Below are positions 34,086 through 43,458 of a stretch of DNA of 64,000 nucleotides, piece after piece. Within the stretch, counting starts at the first letter, position 1; the number at the start of each line of letters is the position of its first letter. Origin of the DNA: Pseudomonas sp. GD03944 (lineage in GTDB: Bacteria; Pseudomonadota; Gammaproteobacteria; Pseudomonadales; Pseudomonadaceae); NCBI RefSeq assembly GCF_029839275.1, contig NZ_JAOCAH010000003.1, forward strand, positions 62,001 through 126,000, written 5' to 3'. The notes below the pieces were generated by a model. That model was not told where the DNA came from. It worked only from the letters and a program-made list of their open reading frames with translations, and ran no database searches. A program made the translations under genes and the position numbers.

Positions 34086-35195
34086 ATGAGTTGCGATTTT
34101 CTGACCCTGGCCCAGCCGGGTGTGCAAAAGCTGTCCCCTTATGTGCCGGGCAAGCCCGTCGATGAATTGGCACGCGAGCTGGATCTCGATCCGGCCGCCA
34201 TCGTCAAACTGGCCAGCAACGAAAACCCGCTGGGCCCGAGCCCGCGGGCGCTGGAGGCGATCCGTGCCGAGCTGGCCGAGCTGACGCGCTACCCGGACGG
34301 CAACGGGTTTGACCTGAAGAGCCGTCTCGCTGCGCGTTACTCCGTGGATGCCAGCCAGATCACCCTGGGCAACGGTTCCAACGACATTCTCGAGCTGGTG
34401 GCGCGCGCCTACCTGGCGCCGGGCCTGAATGCGGTGTTCAGCGAACACGCCTTCGCCGTTTACCCGATCGCCACCCAGGCCGTGGGAGCTGCGAGCAAGG
34501 TCGTGCCGGCCAAAGACTACGGTCATGACCTGGAGGCCATGCTGAAGGCTGTCGATGGCAATACCCGTGTGGTGTTCATCGCCAACCCGAACAACCCGAC
34601 CGGCACCTGGTTCGGTCCGCAGGCGTTGAGCGACTTCCTGGCGCGCGTGCCTGAGAACGTGCTGGTGGTCCTGGACGAGGCGTACATCGAGTTCGCCGAA
34701 GGCGATGAGCTGCCAGATGGCCTGGATTACCTGGCGCGCCACGCCAACCTGCTGGTTTCGCGCACCTTCTCCAAGGCCTATGGCCTGGCGGCGCTGCGCG
34801 TGGGCTACGCGATCAGCTCGGCACAGATCGCCGATGTGCTCAATCGCGTTCGCCAGCCCTTCAACGTCAACAGCCTGGCGCAGGCTGCAGCCTGCGCGGC
34901 GCTCGAGGATACCGAGTACCTGGCGCGCAGCCGCGAAGTCAACGATGCTGGAATGGCGCAGCTGGAAGCCGGTTGCCGGGCGCTCGGCCTGGGCTGGATT
35001 CCGTCCAAGGGCAACTTCATCTGCATCGATTTCGGCCGCGACACCGCCGCCATCAACCAGGCCTTGTTGCGTGACGGCGTGATCGTGCGCCCGGTGGCAG
35101 GCTACGGCATGCCCACCTACCTGCGGGTTTCCATCGGCCTGCCGGAAGAGAACGCACGTTTCCTCGAGGTGTTGGGCAAGGTGCTGAGCGCGTGA
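34086..35195 (+). CDS. hisC: Histidinol-phosphate/aromatic aminotransferase (HisC family)
   Basis: A 369-residue class I/II PLP aminotransferase of the HisC type. Motifs: LASNENPLGPSPRALEAI, GNGSNDILELVARAYL, ANPNNPTGTW, LDEAYIEFA and the PLP Lys in SRTFSKAYGLAALRVGY. Its place between pheA and tyrA-aroA points to use as an aromatic aminotransferase (phenylpyruvate or hydroxyphenylpyruvate) as the second HisC of Pseudomonas. GAGG precedes the ATG at 34086. The stop overlaps the tyrA GTG. Confidence 0.92.
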   Translation: MSCDFLTLAQPGVQKLSPYVPGKPVDELARELDLDPAAIVKLASNENPLGPSPRALEAIRAELAELTRYPDGNGFDLKSRLAARYSVDASQITLGNGSNDILELVARAYLAPGLNAVFSEHAFAVYPIATQAVGAASKVVPAKDYGHDLEAMLKAVDGNTRVVFIANPNNPTGTWFGPQALSDFLARVPENVLVVLDEAYIEFAEGDELPDGLDYLARHANLLVSRTFSKAYGLAALRVGYAISSAQIADVLNRVRQPFNVNSLAQAAACAALEDTEYLARSREVNDAGMAQLEAGCRALGLGWIPSKGNFICIDFGRDTAAINQALLRDGVIVRPVAGYGMPTYLRVSIGLPEENARFLEVLGKVLSA

Positions 35196-37447
35196 CGGAA
35201 TCGAAACAGCCTGTCACTGGGGTTCAGCCCGCTGTTCCTATGATCGGCCGCTTGGTGGTCATCGGCCTGGGCCTGATCGGCGGATCGTTTGCCAAGGGGC
35301 TGCGTGAGCGTGGCCTGTGCCGCGAGGTGGTGGGTGTCGATCTCGACCCTGAGTCCCGGCGCATGGCCGTCGAGCTGGGTGTGGTCGACCGCTGCGAGGA
35401 GAGCCTGGCGGCTGCCTGCCAGGGTGCGCAGGTCATTCAGTTGGCCGTACCGATCCTGGCCATGGAAAAGCTGCTGGGCGAACTCGCCAGGCTGGACCTG
35501 GGCGACGCGGTACTGACCGATGTCGGCAGCGCCAAGGGCAACGTGGTGCGCGCGGCGCGCCTGGCGTTCGATGGCATGCCGGCGCGCTTCGTGCCCGGGC
35601 ATCCGATTGCCGGGTCCGAGCAGAGTGGTGTCGAGGCGGCCAATGGCGAGCTGTTCCGCCGGCATAAAGTGATCCTCACGCCGCTCGAGCATTCCGACGC
35701 CCAGGCGATTGCCCTGGTGGATCGCCTGTGGCGCGAGCTGGGCGCGGATGTCGAGCACATGCAGGTCGAGCACCACGACGAGGTGCTTGCCGCCACCAGC
35801 CACCTGCCTCATCTATTGGCATTTGGTCTGGTCGATTCGCTGGCCAAACGCAGCGAGAATCTGGAAATTTTCCGCTATGCCGCTGGTGGTTTTCGCGATT
35901 TCACGCGAATCGCCGGCAGTGATCCGGTGATGTGGCACGATATCTTCCTCGCCAACCGCGAGGCCGTGCTGCGGACCCTGGATGTGTTTCGCGACGACCT
36001 CGACGCCTTGCGCGACGCGGTCGACGCAGGGGATGGGCACCAGTTGCTGGGCGTTTTCACACGCGCCCGTGTGGCCCGCGAGCATTTCAGCAAAATTCTG
36101 GCCCGCAGGGCCTATGTGGACGCTATGCACTCGAACGATCTGATTTTCCTGGCCACTCCGGGTGGCAAACTTTCCGGGCGAATTCGTGTTCCGGGCGACA
36201 AATCCATTTCCCACCGCTCGATCATGCTGGGTTCGCTGGCCGAGGGCACCACGGAGGTCGAAGGCTTCCTGGAAGGCGAGGATGCATTGGCCACCCTGCA
36301 GGCGTTCCGTGACATGGGCGTGGTCATCGAAGGCCCGCACCACGGTCGCGTGACCATCCATGGCGTGGGCATGCATGGCCTGAAACCGCCACCTGGCCCG
36401 ATCTACCTGGGTAACTCCGGCACCTCGATGCGCCTGCTGTCCGGCCTGCTGGCTGCCCAGCCGTTCGACACCACCCTGACCGGCGATGCGTCGCTGTCCA
36501 AGCGCCCGATGAACCGGGTGGCCAAGCCGCTGCGCGAGATGGGCGCTGTCATCGAGACCGGTCCGGAAGGCCGTCCGCCAGTGACCATCCGCGGAGGCCA
36601 GAAACTGACCGGCATGAGCTACGAGATGCCCATGGCCAGCGCGCAGGTCAAATCCTGCCTGCTGCTCGCCGGCCTCTATGCCGCTGGCGGGACTTCGGTC
36701 ACCGAGCCAGCGCCGACCCGTGACCATACCGAGCGCATGCTGCGTGGCTTCGGCTACCCGGTGGCGGTCAAGGGCAGCACCGCCAGCGTCGAGTCCGGCC
36801 ACACGCTGAGCGCTACCCATATCGAAGTCCCGGCGGATATCTCTTCCGCCGCGTTCTTCCTGGTGGCGGGCAGTATCGCCCGGGATTCCGAGCTGGTGCT
36901 GGAGCACGTGGGCATCAACCCGACCCGTACCGGCGTGATCGACATCCTCAAGCTGATGGGGGGCGACATCACCCTGGAAAACCAGCGTGAAGTCGGCGGC
37001 GAGCCGGTGGCGGACATCCGTGTGCGTTCGGCTGAGCTGAAAGGCATCGATATCCCGGAAGACCTGGTACCGCTGGCCATCGATGAATTTCCGGTGCTGT
37101 TCGTCGCCGCGTCCTGCGCCCAGGGCCGCACCGTGCTGCGCGGTGCAGAGGAGCTGCGGGTCAAGGAATCCGACCGTATCCAGGTCATGGCCGATGGCCT
37201 GATCGCGCTGGGCGTGAAAGCCGAGCCGACCCCGGACGGCATCGTCATCGAAGGTGGCGTGATTGGCGGCGGCGAAGTGCACAGCCATGGCGACCACCGT
37301 ATCGCCATGTCCTTCAGCGTGGCCTCGCTGCGTGCGACCGCGCCGATCCGCATCCACGACTGCGCCAACGTCGCCACCTCGTTCCCGAACTTCCTCGCCC
37401 TGGCGGCGCAGGTGGGGATTCAAGTGGCCGAGGAGGGCAAGTCATGA
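35192..37447 (+). CDS. tyrA-aroA: Fused prephenate dehydrogenase / EPSP synthase
   Basis: A 751-residue fusion of two aromatic-pathway enzymes. The N-terminal about 300 residues are TyrA: Rossmann motif [50 protein letters not shown] and [18 protein letters not shown]. From about residue 312 it is Aro[33 protein letters not shown], and [12 protein letters not shown]; the class I glyphosate-sensitive type is likely from these motifs. Such TyrA-AroA fusions are normal in Pseudomonas. The start is a GTG overlapping the hisC stop; an ATG at 35240 would remove 16 non-conserved residues. Confidence 0.95.
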   Translation: MTESKQPVTGVQPAVPMIGRLVVIGLGLIGGSFAKGLRERGLCREVVGVDLDPESRRMAVELGVVDRCEESLAAACQGAQVIQLAVPILAMEKLLGELARLDLGDAVLTDVGSAKGNVVRAARLAFDGMPARFVPGHPIAGSEQSGVEAANGELFRRHKVILTPLEHSDAQAIALVDRLWRELGADVEHMQVEHHDEVLAATSHLPHLLAFGLVDSLAKRSENLEIFRYAAGGFRDFTRIAGSDPVMWHDIFLANREAVLRTLDVFRDDLDALRDAVDAGDGHQLLGVFTRARVAREHFSKILARRAYVDAMHSNDLIFLATPGGKLSGRIRVPGDKSISHRSIMLGSLAEGTTEVEGFLEGEDALATLQAFRDMGVVIEGPHHGRVTIHGVGMHGLKPPPGPIYLGNSGTSMRLLSGLLAAQPFDTTLTGDASLSKRPMNRVAKPLREMGAVIETGPEGRPPVTIRGGQKLTGMSYEMPMASAQVKSCLLLAGLYAAGGTSVTEPAPTRDHTERMLRGFGYPVAVKGSTASVESGHTLSATHIEVPADISSAAFFLVAGSIARDSELVLEHVGINPTRTGVIDILKLMGGDITLENQREVGGEPVADIRVRSAELKGIDIPEDLVPLAIDEFPVLFVAASCAQGRTVLRGAEELRVKESDRIQVMADGLIALGVKAEPTPDGIVIEGGVIGGGEVHSHGDHRIAMSFSVASLRATAPIRIHDCANVATSFPNFLALAAQVGIQVAEEGKS

Positions 37448-38133
37448 CTGTCCAGGCACCGGTCATCGCAATCGACGGGCCAAGCGGCTCGGGCAAGGGA
37501 ACGGTTGCCGGCCTGCTGGCCAAGCAGCTCGGCTGGAGTCTGCTCGACTCGGGCGCGCTCTACCGCCTGCTGGCATTCGCCGCGAGCAACCACGGCGTGG
37601 ACCTGACCAACGAAGAGTCGATGAAAGTCCTCGCGGCTCACCTGGATGTGCAGTTCATCGCCGGGGCCGATGGCCAGGGGCAGCGCATCATTCTGGAAGG
37701 CGAGGAGGTCACGGACGCCATCCGTAACGAGCAGGTGGGTGCCGGTGCTTCGCAGGTCGCTTCTCTGCCGGCCGTGCGCGAAGCCTTGCTGCAGCGCCAG
37801 CGGGCATTCCAGGAAATGCCGGGCCTGGTGGCCGATGGCCGCGACATGGGCACAGTGGTGTTCCCGGACGCGCCGCTGAAGATTTTCCTGACCGCCAGCG
37901 CCGAGGAGCGCGCGCGTCGCCGCTACTTGCAGTTGAAGGCCAAGGGCGATGATGTTAATCTCGCGAGTCTTCTTGATGAGATTCGGGCGCGCGACGAGCG
38001 CGACATGCAGCGAACCGTGGCACCGCTCAAGCCGGCCGCCGATGCAATTCAGCTGGATTCCACCGAACTGTCCATCGAGCAGGTGCTTGAACGAATTCTG
38101 AGCGAAGTCGCCAATCGCGACCTCGCTGGATAA
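37444..38133 (+). CDS. cmk: Cytidylate kinase
   Basis: A 229-residue CMP/dCMP kinase with the P-loop [43 protein letters not shown] and the [16 protein letters not shown] lid region. The ATG overlaps the aroA stop (ATGA). It separates aromatic synthesis from rpsA, an arrangement shared by most gamma-proteobacteria. A terminator-type hairpin follows 38 bases after the stop. Confidence 0.95.
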   Translation: MTVQAPVIAIDGPSGSGKGTVAGLLAKQLGWSLLDSGALYRLLAFAASNHGVDLTNEESMKVLAAHLDVQFIAGADGQGQRIILEGEEVTDAIRNEQVGAGASQVASLPAVREALLQRQRAFQEMPGLVADGRDMGTVVFPDAPLKIFLTASAEERARRRYLQLKAKGDDVNLASLLDEIRARDERDMQRTVAPLKPAADAIQLDSTELSIEQVLERILSEVANRDLAG

Positions 38134-38170
38134 CCTGAGCAACAGCTGCTTAAGCTGATCCGCTCGCAAG

Positions 38171-38213
38171 GAGGCATACGGGAAACCAGTCCTAGTCCCG
38201 TAGGCCTCTTTTT
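38171..38213 (+). terminator. Intrinsic terminator between cmk and rpsA
   Basis: GAGGCATACGGGA (38171-38183) pairs with TCCCGTAGGCCTC (38196-38208), 13 positions with one mismatch, followed by TTTTT. It should end most cmk transcripts before rpsA. Confidence 0.8.
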
Positions 38214-38225
38214 ACGTGAACGAAC

Positions 38226-38283
38226 CCACATTGTCTGGAGTGTGGTTTGGGCAAATCCCTGCCCTTGATCAACAGGAATCAAC
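38226..38283 (+). promoter_or_regulatory. rpsA translation-initiation leader with two hairpins
   Basis: Hairpin 1 (CCACA 38226-38230 with TGTGG 38241-38245) has a GGA in its 10-base loop; hairpin 2 is GGGCA-AATCCC-TGCCC (38249-38264). Only a weak GGA precedes the ATG. This resembles the structured, Shine-Dalgarno-poor rpsA leader of gamma-proteobacteria, through which S1 represses its own translation. Confidence 0.55.
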
Positions 38284-39966
38284 ATGAGCGAAAGCTTTGC
38301 AGAACTTTTTGAAGAAAGCCTGAAATCCCTCGACATGCAGCCGGGTGCCATCATCACCGGCATCGTGGTCGACATCGACGGTGACTGGGTCACTGTACAT
38401 GCCGGTCTGAAGTCCGAGGGCGTCATCCCGCTCGAGCAGTTCTACAACGAACAAGGCGAGCTGACCATCAAAGTCGGTGACGAAGTCCACGTTGCGCTGG
38501 ACGCGGTTGAAGACGGCTTCGGTGAAACCAAGCTGTCCCGCGAGAAAGCCAAGCGCGCCGAGTGCTGGATTGTTCTGGAAGCTGCTTTCGCTGCTGAAGA
38601 AGTGGTCAAGGGCGTTATCAACGGCAAGGTCAAAGGCGGCTTCACCGTTGACGTCAACGGCATCCGCGCGTTCCTGCCGGGTTCCCTGGTCGATGTCCGT
38701 CCGGTGCGTGATACCACTCACCTGGAAGGCAAAGAGCTGGAATTCAAGGTCATCAAGCTGGACCAGAAGCGCAACAACGTTGTCGTTTCCCGTCGCAGCG
38801 TCCTGGAAGCCGAAAACAGCGCCGAGCGCGAAGCTCTGCTGGAATCGCTGCAGGAAGGCCAGCAGGTCAAAGGTATCGTCAAGAACCTCACCGACTACGG
38901 TGCGTTCGTTGACCTGGGCGGCGTCGATGGTCTGCTGCACATCACCGACATGGCCTGGAAGCGTATCAAGCACCCGTCCGAGATCGTCAACGTTGGCGAC
39001 GAGATCGACGTCAAGGTTCTGAAGTACGATCGCGAGCGTAACCGCGTATCCCTGGGCCTGAAGCAACTGGGCGAAGACCCATGGGTTGCCATCAAGGCTC
39101 GTTACCCGGAAAGCACCCGCGTCATGGCGCGCGTTACCAACCTGACCGACTACGGCTGCTTCGCAGAGCTGGAAGAAGGCGTGGAAGGTCTGGTGCACGT
39201 ATCCGAAATGGATTGGACCAACAAGAACATCCACCCGTCCAAAGTCGTCAACGTCGGCGACGAAGTGGAAGTCATGGTCCTGGATATCGACGAAGAGCGT
39301 CGTCGTATCTCCCTGGGTATCAAGCAGTGCAAGACCAACCCGTGGGAAGACTTCTCCGGTCAGTTCAACAAGGGTGACAAGATCTCCGGCACCATCAAGT
39401 CGATCACCGATTTCGGTATCTTCATTGGTCTGGATGGCGGCATCGACGGCCTCGTTCACCTGTCCGACATCTCCTGGAACGAAGTAGGCGAAGAAGCTGT
39501 ACGCCGCTTCAAGAAAGGCGACGAGCTGGAAACCGTCATCCTGTCCGTTGACCCGGAGCGCGAGCGCATCTCCCTGGGCATCAAGCAGCTGGAAGACGAT
39601 CCGTTCTCCAACTACGTGTCGGTCAATGACAAGGGCACCATCGTCCGTGGCACCGTGAAAGAAGTTGACGCCAAAGGCGCCATCATCGATCTGGGCAACG
39701 ACATCGAAGCGACTCTGAAAGCCTCCGAAATCAGCCGTGACCGCGTTGAAGACGCGCGCAACGTGCTGAAAGAAGGCGAAGAAGTAGAAGCCAAGATCAT
39801 CAGCGTTGACCGCAAGAGCCGCGTGATCAGCCTCTCGATCAAGTCGAAAGACGTTGAAGACGAGAAGGAAGCGATCAAAGAAATGCGCAGCAAGCAGGAC
39901 GTTGAAACTGCCGGTCCGACCACCATCGGTGATCTGATCCGCGCACAAATGGAAAACCAGAACTAA
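38284..39966 (+). CDS. rpsA: 30S ribosomal protein S1
   Basis: A 560-residue protein with six S1 OB-fold repeats, two ribosome-binding (about 20-170) and four RNA-binding. The repeats are marked by segments such as [39 protein letters not shown] and [21 protein letters not shown]1 brings mRNAs with weak ribosome sites to the 30S subunit. Codon use is strongly biased (CTG, GGT, GAA), as expected for a very highly expressed gene. A terminator follows. Confidence 0.97.
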   Translation: MSESFAELFEESLKSLDMQPGAIITGIVVDIDGDWVTVHAGLKSEGVIPLEQFYNEQGELTIKVGDEVHVALDAVEDGFGETKLSREKAKRAECWIVLEAAFAAEEVVKGVINGKVKGGFTVDVNGIRAFLPGSLVDVRPVRDTTHLEGKELEFKVIKLDQKRNNVVVSRRSVLEAENSAEREALLESLQEGQQVKGIVKNLTDYGAFVDLGGVDGLLHITDMAWKRIKHPSEIVNVGDEIDVKVLKYDRERNRVSLGLKQLGEDPWVAIKARYPESTRVMARVTNLTDYGCFAELEEGVEGLVHVSEMDWTNKNIHPSKVVNVGDEVEVMVLDIDEERRRISLGIKQCKTNPWEDFSGQFNKGDKISGTIKSITDFGIFIGLDGGIDGLVHLSDISWNEVGEEAVRRFKKGDELETVILSVDPERERISLGIKQLEDDPFSNYVSVNDKGTIVRGTVKEVDAKGAIIDLGNDIEATLKASEISRDRVEDARNVLKEGEEVEAKIISVDRKSRVISLSIKSKDVEDEKEAIKEMRSKQDVETAGPTTIGDLIRAQMENQN

Positions 39967-39981
39967 GTTCGGGTAATCCAG

Positions 39982-40010
39982 AAAAAGGGCGACTTCGGTC
40001 GCCCTTTTTT
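39982..40010 (+). terminator. Intrinsic terminator after rpsA
   Basis: AAAAAGGGCGAC-TTCG-GTCGCCCTTTTTT, a UUCG tetraloop hairpin with a T-tract. Confidence 0.95.
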
Positions 40011-40040
40011 GTGTCTGCGACATCGCTGACGTACCACAAT

Positions 40041-40120
40041 GCTTCGCCCCGGGTCGGGGCTCCCACAAGAACTGGGTTATGTCGCGATTCACTGTAGGAG
40101 CCGCGCCCCGCGGCGAATCG
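40041..40120. repeat. Bipartite REP unit A
   Basis: GCTTCG with a CCCC/GGGG hairpin and GGCTCCC, then about 29 bases, then GTAGGAG with a CCGCG/CGCGG hairpin and CGAATCG. The two REP heads face each other. Confidence 0.88.
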
Positions 40121-40154
40121 CAACCACGCCGCGACATTGCTGACGTACCACAAC

Positions 40155-40232
40155 GCTTCGCCCCGAGTCGGGGCTCCCTACAGAAGCCAGCAGCGCCTCG
40201 ACCCCTTGTAGGGCCGCGCCCCGCGGCGAACG
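40155..40232. repeat. Bipartite REP unit B
   Basis: Same structure as unit A, beginning 114 bases later, with a conserved linker (GCTGACGTACCACAA) between units. Confidence 0.88.
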
Positions 40233-40255
40233 ATTACCGTGTTATCTCCGGCGCG

Positions 40256-40699
40256 CTACAGCCAGATCGCATCCCAATGTGGGTAATCACCTAATCGTTT
40301 CACGAGGCCGGCGCGTAGTGGGTTGGCGACGATGTAACGTGCCACATCACGAATGTCCTCCTCTCGGCGCAGGGCGCGATCATGAAAACCTTTCTGCCAG
40401 AGCGCTTTGCCCAAGCGTTTAGCTGAGATGGATTTAACCCGGCCTACCAGTTGTGAAAGTGTGCCTTGCCGGAGCTGTAGCAGCCAATGCAGGTGATCAG
40501 GCATGAGTACATAAGAGAGCGTGGCGTGCGAGTCCCGCAGTTCATCTTGTCGGATGGTGTTGATCAATATTCTGGCGGCGACAAAGTCGCTGAAGGCAGG
40601 CTGTCGATTCTTGGTGACCGTGGTCACCATGTAAATCTGCCCGTGGAGGGACCAGCGTCCCTGTCGGAGGCGGTGAGATGCATAGCGATGATCTTGCAT
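40256..40699 (-). CDS. REP-associated tyrosine transposase (RAYT)
   Basis: A 147-residue Y1/HUH-type transposase of the RAYT group. The HUH metal site is MPDHLHWLL (His69, His71) and the catalytic Tyr is Tyr122 in ARYIVANPLRAGL. The basic segment VGRVKSISAKRLGKALWQKGFHDRALR is typical of the family. RAYTs are single-copy, domesticated relatives of IS200 transposases that recognise and cleave REP hairpins and are thought to spread them. Here the gene is flanked by two REP units downstream and three upstream of the same class, so its likely substrates are adjacent. The frame is intact, so activity is possible. Confidence 0.92.
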   Translation of the reverse strand: MQDHRYASHRLRQGRWSLHGQIYMVTTVTKNRQPAFSDFVAARILINTIRQDELRDSHATLSYVLMPDHLHWLLQLRQGTLSQLVGRVKSISAKRLGKALWQKGFHDRALRREEDIRDVARYIVANPLRAGLVKRLGDYPHWDAIWL

Positions 40700-40778
40700 G
40701 GGAATCCTTTCCCGTGGCTAGTAGCTTATTCAGAGTAGTTCGGTTTCTTGAGGCGTGACATGCGTTACGGCCTGCAAA

Positions 40779-40859
40779 GCTTCGCCCCTGGTCGGAGCTC
40801 CCACAAGAGCCGGGCTGATGCAGTGGTCCCTTGTAGGAACCGCGTCTCGCGGCGAATCG
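40779..40859. repeat. Bipartite REP unit C
   Basis: The most diverged copy (CTGGTCGGAG in the first stem, CCGCGTCTCGCGG in the second), but the hairpins still pair mostly. It lies upstream of the RAYT start. Confidence 0.82.
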
Positions 40860-40893
40860 CGAGCCTGCCTCGATATTGCAGGCGCACCACAAC

Positions 40894-40974
40894 GCTTCGC
40901 CCCGAGACGGGGCTCCTCCAAGAGCTGAGTCATGTCGCGATCCACTGTAGGAGCCGCGCCCGCGCGGCGAATCG
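40894..40974. repeat. Bipartite REP unit D
   Basis: Begins 115 bases after unit C. First hairpin CCCCGAGACGGGG, second CCGCGCCCGCGCGG, with the AGAGCTGAGTCATGTCGCGATCC-type spacer also shared with unit E. Confidence 0.86.
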
Positions 40975-41008
40975 CAGCCACGCCGCGATATCACTGACGC
41001 TCCACAAG

Positions 41009-41086
41009 GCTTCGCCCCGGGTCGGGCTCCCGCAAGAGCTGAGTCATGTCGCTATCCATTGTAGGAGCCGCGCCCCGCGGCGAATA
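41009..41086. repeat. Bipartite REP unit E
   Basis: Begins 115 bases after unit D. Last copy before the ihfB upstream region; the first stem has lost one G (GGGTCGGGCTCC). Confidence 0.86.
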
Positions 41087-41340
41087 GTTATCTACCTAGG
41101 TATCGCTGACAGGTAAAATTTCTCCACGAACCGAGCGCGCCAATACCGAGCATATGTCTTTTGTCATAGGCAGCTCGCAAACAATCCAATCCAGACAAGG
41201 GCTTACGTCAACTGCCTCTATCGTGCGCTATCTGGTGCACAATTTTCTGGTGGGGTGTCTTTTAGGCTGTTCAAAAGCTGATCAGCATGCTAAAACCCTT
41301 CTATCGAGTGATCTAGCCACTTGAAAAAGAAGGGAAAACC
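41087..41340 (+). promoter_or_regulatory. ihfB upstream region
   Basis: 254 bases without a gene, clearly AT-richer than the core. I see no single convincing promoter. AGAAGGGAAAACC provides the ihfB ribosome site. The RAYT/REP insertion has separated ihfB from rpsA, so a promoter is expected here. Confidence 0.4.
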
Positions 41341-41625
41341 ATGACCAAGTCGGAGTTGATCGAACGGATTGTCACCCATCAGGGGCAGCTCTCGAATAAA
41401 GATGTCGAGCTGGCAATCAAGACCATGCTGGAACAGATGTCTCAGGCGCTGGCCACCGGGGATCGTATTGAAATCCGCGGCTTCGGCAGCTTCTCTCTGC
41501 ACTATCGTGCTCCACGCGTCGGTCGCAATCCGAAGACAGGTCAGTCGGTTCGCCTGGATGGCAAGTTCGTCCCGCACTTCAAGCCGGGTAAAGAATTACG
41601 CGATCGTGTAAACGAAGATGAATGA
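41341..41625 (+). CDS. ihfB: Integration host factor beta subunit
   Basis: A 94-residue HU/IHF-family DNA-bending protein (also called HimD). Visible: [30 protein letters not shown], the [12 protein letters not shown] strand, and the DNA-intercalating beta arm [15 protein letters not shown]. It pairs with IhfA to bend DNA at specific sites, for example at sigma-54 promoters. In Pseudomonas this gene borders the O-antigen locus. Confidence 0.97.
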   Translation: MTKSELIERIVTHQGQLSNKDVELAIKTMLEQMSQALATGDRIEIRGFGSFSLHYRAPRVGRNPKTGQSVRLDGKFVPHFKPGKELRDRVNEDE

Positions 41626-41647
41626 CCCGGCCTTTGCCGGGTTTTTC
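41626..41647 (+). terminator. Intrinsic terminator after ihfB
   Basis: CCCGG-CCTTTG-CCGGG followed by TTTTT, directly after the stop codon. Confidence 0.88.
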
Positions 41648-41726
41648 TTGGGCGTCGCCTGAGTCATCTCCTGCCTCCGCCTTCTTTTGCCGGCCGTCTT
41701 CGCGCCGTTCATATCGCGCCCGTTGC

Positions 41727-41754
41727 TTGACCTGAGCGACTGCCGTGTCAGAAT
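41727..41754 (+). promoter_or_regulatory. Candidate promoter of the beta-CASP gene
   Basis: TTGACC (41727-41732) and CAGAAT (41749-41754), 16 bases apart, 60 bases before the ATG. Confidence 0.35.
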
Positions 41755-41814
41755 TCCCGCCGTTTCTGGTTCCCCGAACACACTCACTCATCACTTGGTT
41801 AACGGACTAACCTG

Positions 41815-43254
41815 ATGCCATACCCTCAGATTTTGCATCATGGCGCTACGGACGGCGTCACCGGCTCCTGCCATCAACTGCTCATGGATGCCCGTCACAG
41901 CCTCCTGATCGACTGCGGCCTTTTCCAGGGGGAAGAGGCCTCAGCAGATGGGCGCTCCGGTGCCGACAGGCTGGCCATCGAATTCCCGCTGGACGGTATC
42001 CAGGCGCTGCTGGCCACGCATGTGCATATTGATCATGTCGGGCGCATTCCCTACTTGCTGGCGGCCGGTTTCCAGGGGCCGATCCTGTGCAGCGAACCGT
42101 CGGCCCGGCTTCTGCCCATCGTGCTGGAGGATGCCTTCAAGCTGGGCTTCAGCCGTGACCAGAGGCAGGTCGAGCGCTACCTGTCGCTGATCGAACAGCG
42201 CATCATCGCCGTGCCATACGACACCTGGTTCACCCTTCAGGATACCGAGCACCTGCAGTGCCGCCTGCGCCTGCAGCGAGCCGGGCATATCCTGGGATCG
42301 GCCTATGCGGAAATCGACCTGCATTACCCTGCCTCCGAAGAGAGCAAGCGCATCGTCTTTTCCGGTGACCTGGGGGCATCACACACGCCGCTGCTGCGAC
42401 CGCCCGAATCTCCCGAGCGGGCCGATACCCTGATCCTTGAAAGCACCTACGGTGACCGGCTGCATGAAGATCGGCAACGCCGTCGCGAACGCCTGCGTCG
42501 CGTGATCGAACGGGCGCTTGAGGACAAGGGTACGGTACTGATCCCGGCGTTCAGCATCGGACGCACCCAGGAACTGCTCTACGAACTGGAAGGCATCCTG
42601 CATGAGCAACGAGCCGGTGGTGCTGGGGGGAAGGGCGATAATATCTGGGCCAATCTACCGATCATCCTCGATTCACCCCTGGCCAGCCGCTTCACCCGGG
42701 TCTATCGCGAATTGCAGCCGTTCTGGAACGACGAAGCACAGCAGCTGCTGGAAGAGGGGCGCAAGCCGCTGGGTTTCGAGCAACTGCTGACCGTCGACAG
42801 CCACCAGGAGCACCTGGCCATGGTCCGTCATCTGGCGGACAGTGCACGGCCCGCTGTGGTCATCGCCGGCAACGGCATGTGCTCCAATGGTCGAATCATC
42901 AACTACTTGAAAGCCATGCTCGGCGATAACCGGCATAATGTGCTCTTTGTCGGCTACCAGGCACGGGGAACACCCGGCCACGCCATCCAGCTGCACAGCC
43001 CGAACGGCGGTTACGTCTCCCTGGACGGGGAGCGATACACCATACGGGCAGGTGTTGACAGCATTGGTGGGTACTCGGCGCATGCGGATCAGGAAGGGTT
43101 GGTCGGCTTCGTTACGGGGATGCGTGAGTGGCCAGGCGAAATTCGGCTGGTGCATGGTGATAACCCTGCACGAACAGCTTTGGCGCAAAGGCTGCGTGAG
43201 CGCTATGCCTGTGAGGGGCACCAGGCGAAGATAATCTTGCCCGGCCAGCTATAA
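41815..43254 (+). CDS. Beta-CASP metallo-beta-lactamase-fold ribonuclease-like protein
   Basis: A 479-residue MBL-fold protein of the beta-CASP (CPSF73/YSH1-like) group. Motif 1 is DGVTGSCHQLL, motif 2 HVHIDH (residues 69-74), motif 3 RAGHILGSAY, motif 4 FSGDLG; beta-CASP motifs A and B are ILESTYGDR and IAGNGMCSNGRI, and motif C is SIGGYSAHADQEGL. The family cleaves RNA; the bacterial short form is poorly studied. It lies between ihfB and manC, where P. aeruginosa has the chain-length regulator wzz, and G+C is near the chromosomal norm. Whether it belongs functionally to the O-antigen locus is unknown. Confidence 0.88.
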   Translation: MPYPQILHHGATDGVTGSCHQLLMDARHSLLIDCGLFQGEEASADGRSGADRLAIEFPLDGIQALLATHVHIDHVGRIPYLLAAGFQGPILCSEPSARLLPIVLEDAFKLGFSRDQRQVERYLSLIEQRIIAVPYDTWFTLQDTEHLQCRLRLQRAGHILGSAYAEIDLHYPASEESKRIVFSGDLGASHTPLLRPPESPERADTLILESTYGDRLHEDRQRRRERLRRVIERALEDKGTVLIPAFSIGRTQELLYELEGILHEQRAGGAGGKGDNIWANLPIILDSPLASRFTRVYRELQPFWNDEAQQLLEEGRKPLGFEQLLTVDSHQEHLAMVRHLADSARPAVVIAGNGMCSNGRIINYLKAMLGDNRHNVLFVGYQARGTPGHAIQLHSPNGGYVSLDGERYTIRAGVDSIGGYSAHADQEGLVGFVTGMREWPGEIRLVHGDNPARTALAQRLRERYACEGHQAKIILPGQL

Positions 43255-43458
43255 AGAAAACCCCTTGTGAAAGGGTTGAGGTTCTAGATTCCCCGGGGCG
43301 CGCCGTACCGTGATCGGTGGGCTTTCGGGCATACAGATATTCCAAGAAACCTGAGTAGTTTCAATGATATATTTTTCGTTTGGAACTTGATGGGGCCCGG
43401 AATGGAATCGGTGTCGTCATCAGCTGATGAGTACCCATCACAACAGGTTCAATGTCTC

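Noticed and set aside
38269..40137. Open frame of about 620 codons antisense to rpsA
   Set aside because: Same shadow effect from a highly biased gene; the internal repetition reflects the S1 repeats.
40041..41086. Regular repeats that could suggest a CRISPR array
   Set aside because: The repeats are long (about 80 bp of a 115-bp period), contain two hairpins each, and the linkers between them are themselves conserved, not unique spacers; there are no cas genes.
40542..41116. Open frames within the REP array next to the RAYT gene
   Set aside because: They consist of translated REP repeats on both strands and have no start signals.
43346..43362. GAAAC-N7-GTTTC inverted repeat and AT-rich stretch before manC
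   Set aside because: Possible operator or promoter, but arms are only 5 bp and the -10/-35 hexamers are poor, so not listed as a feature.
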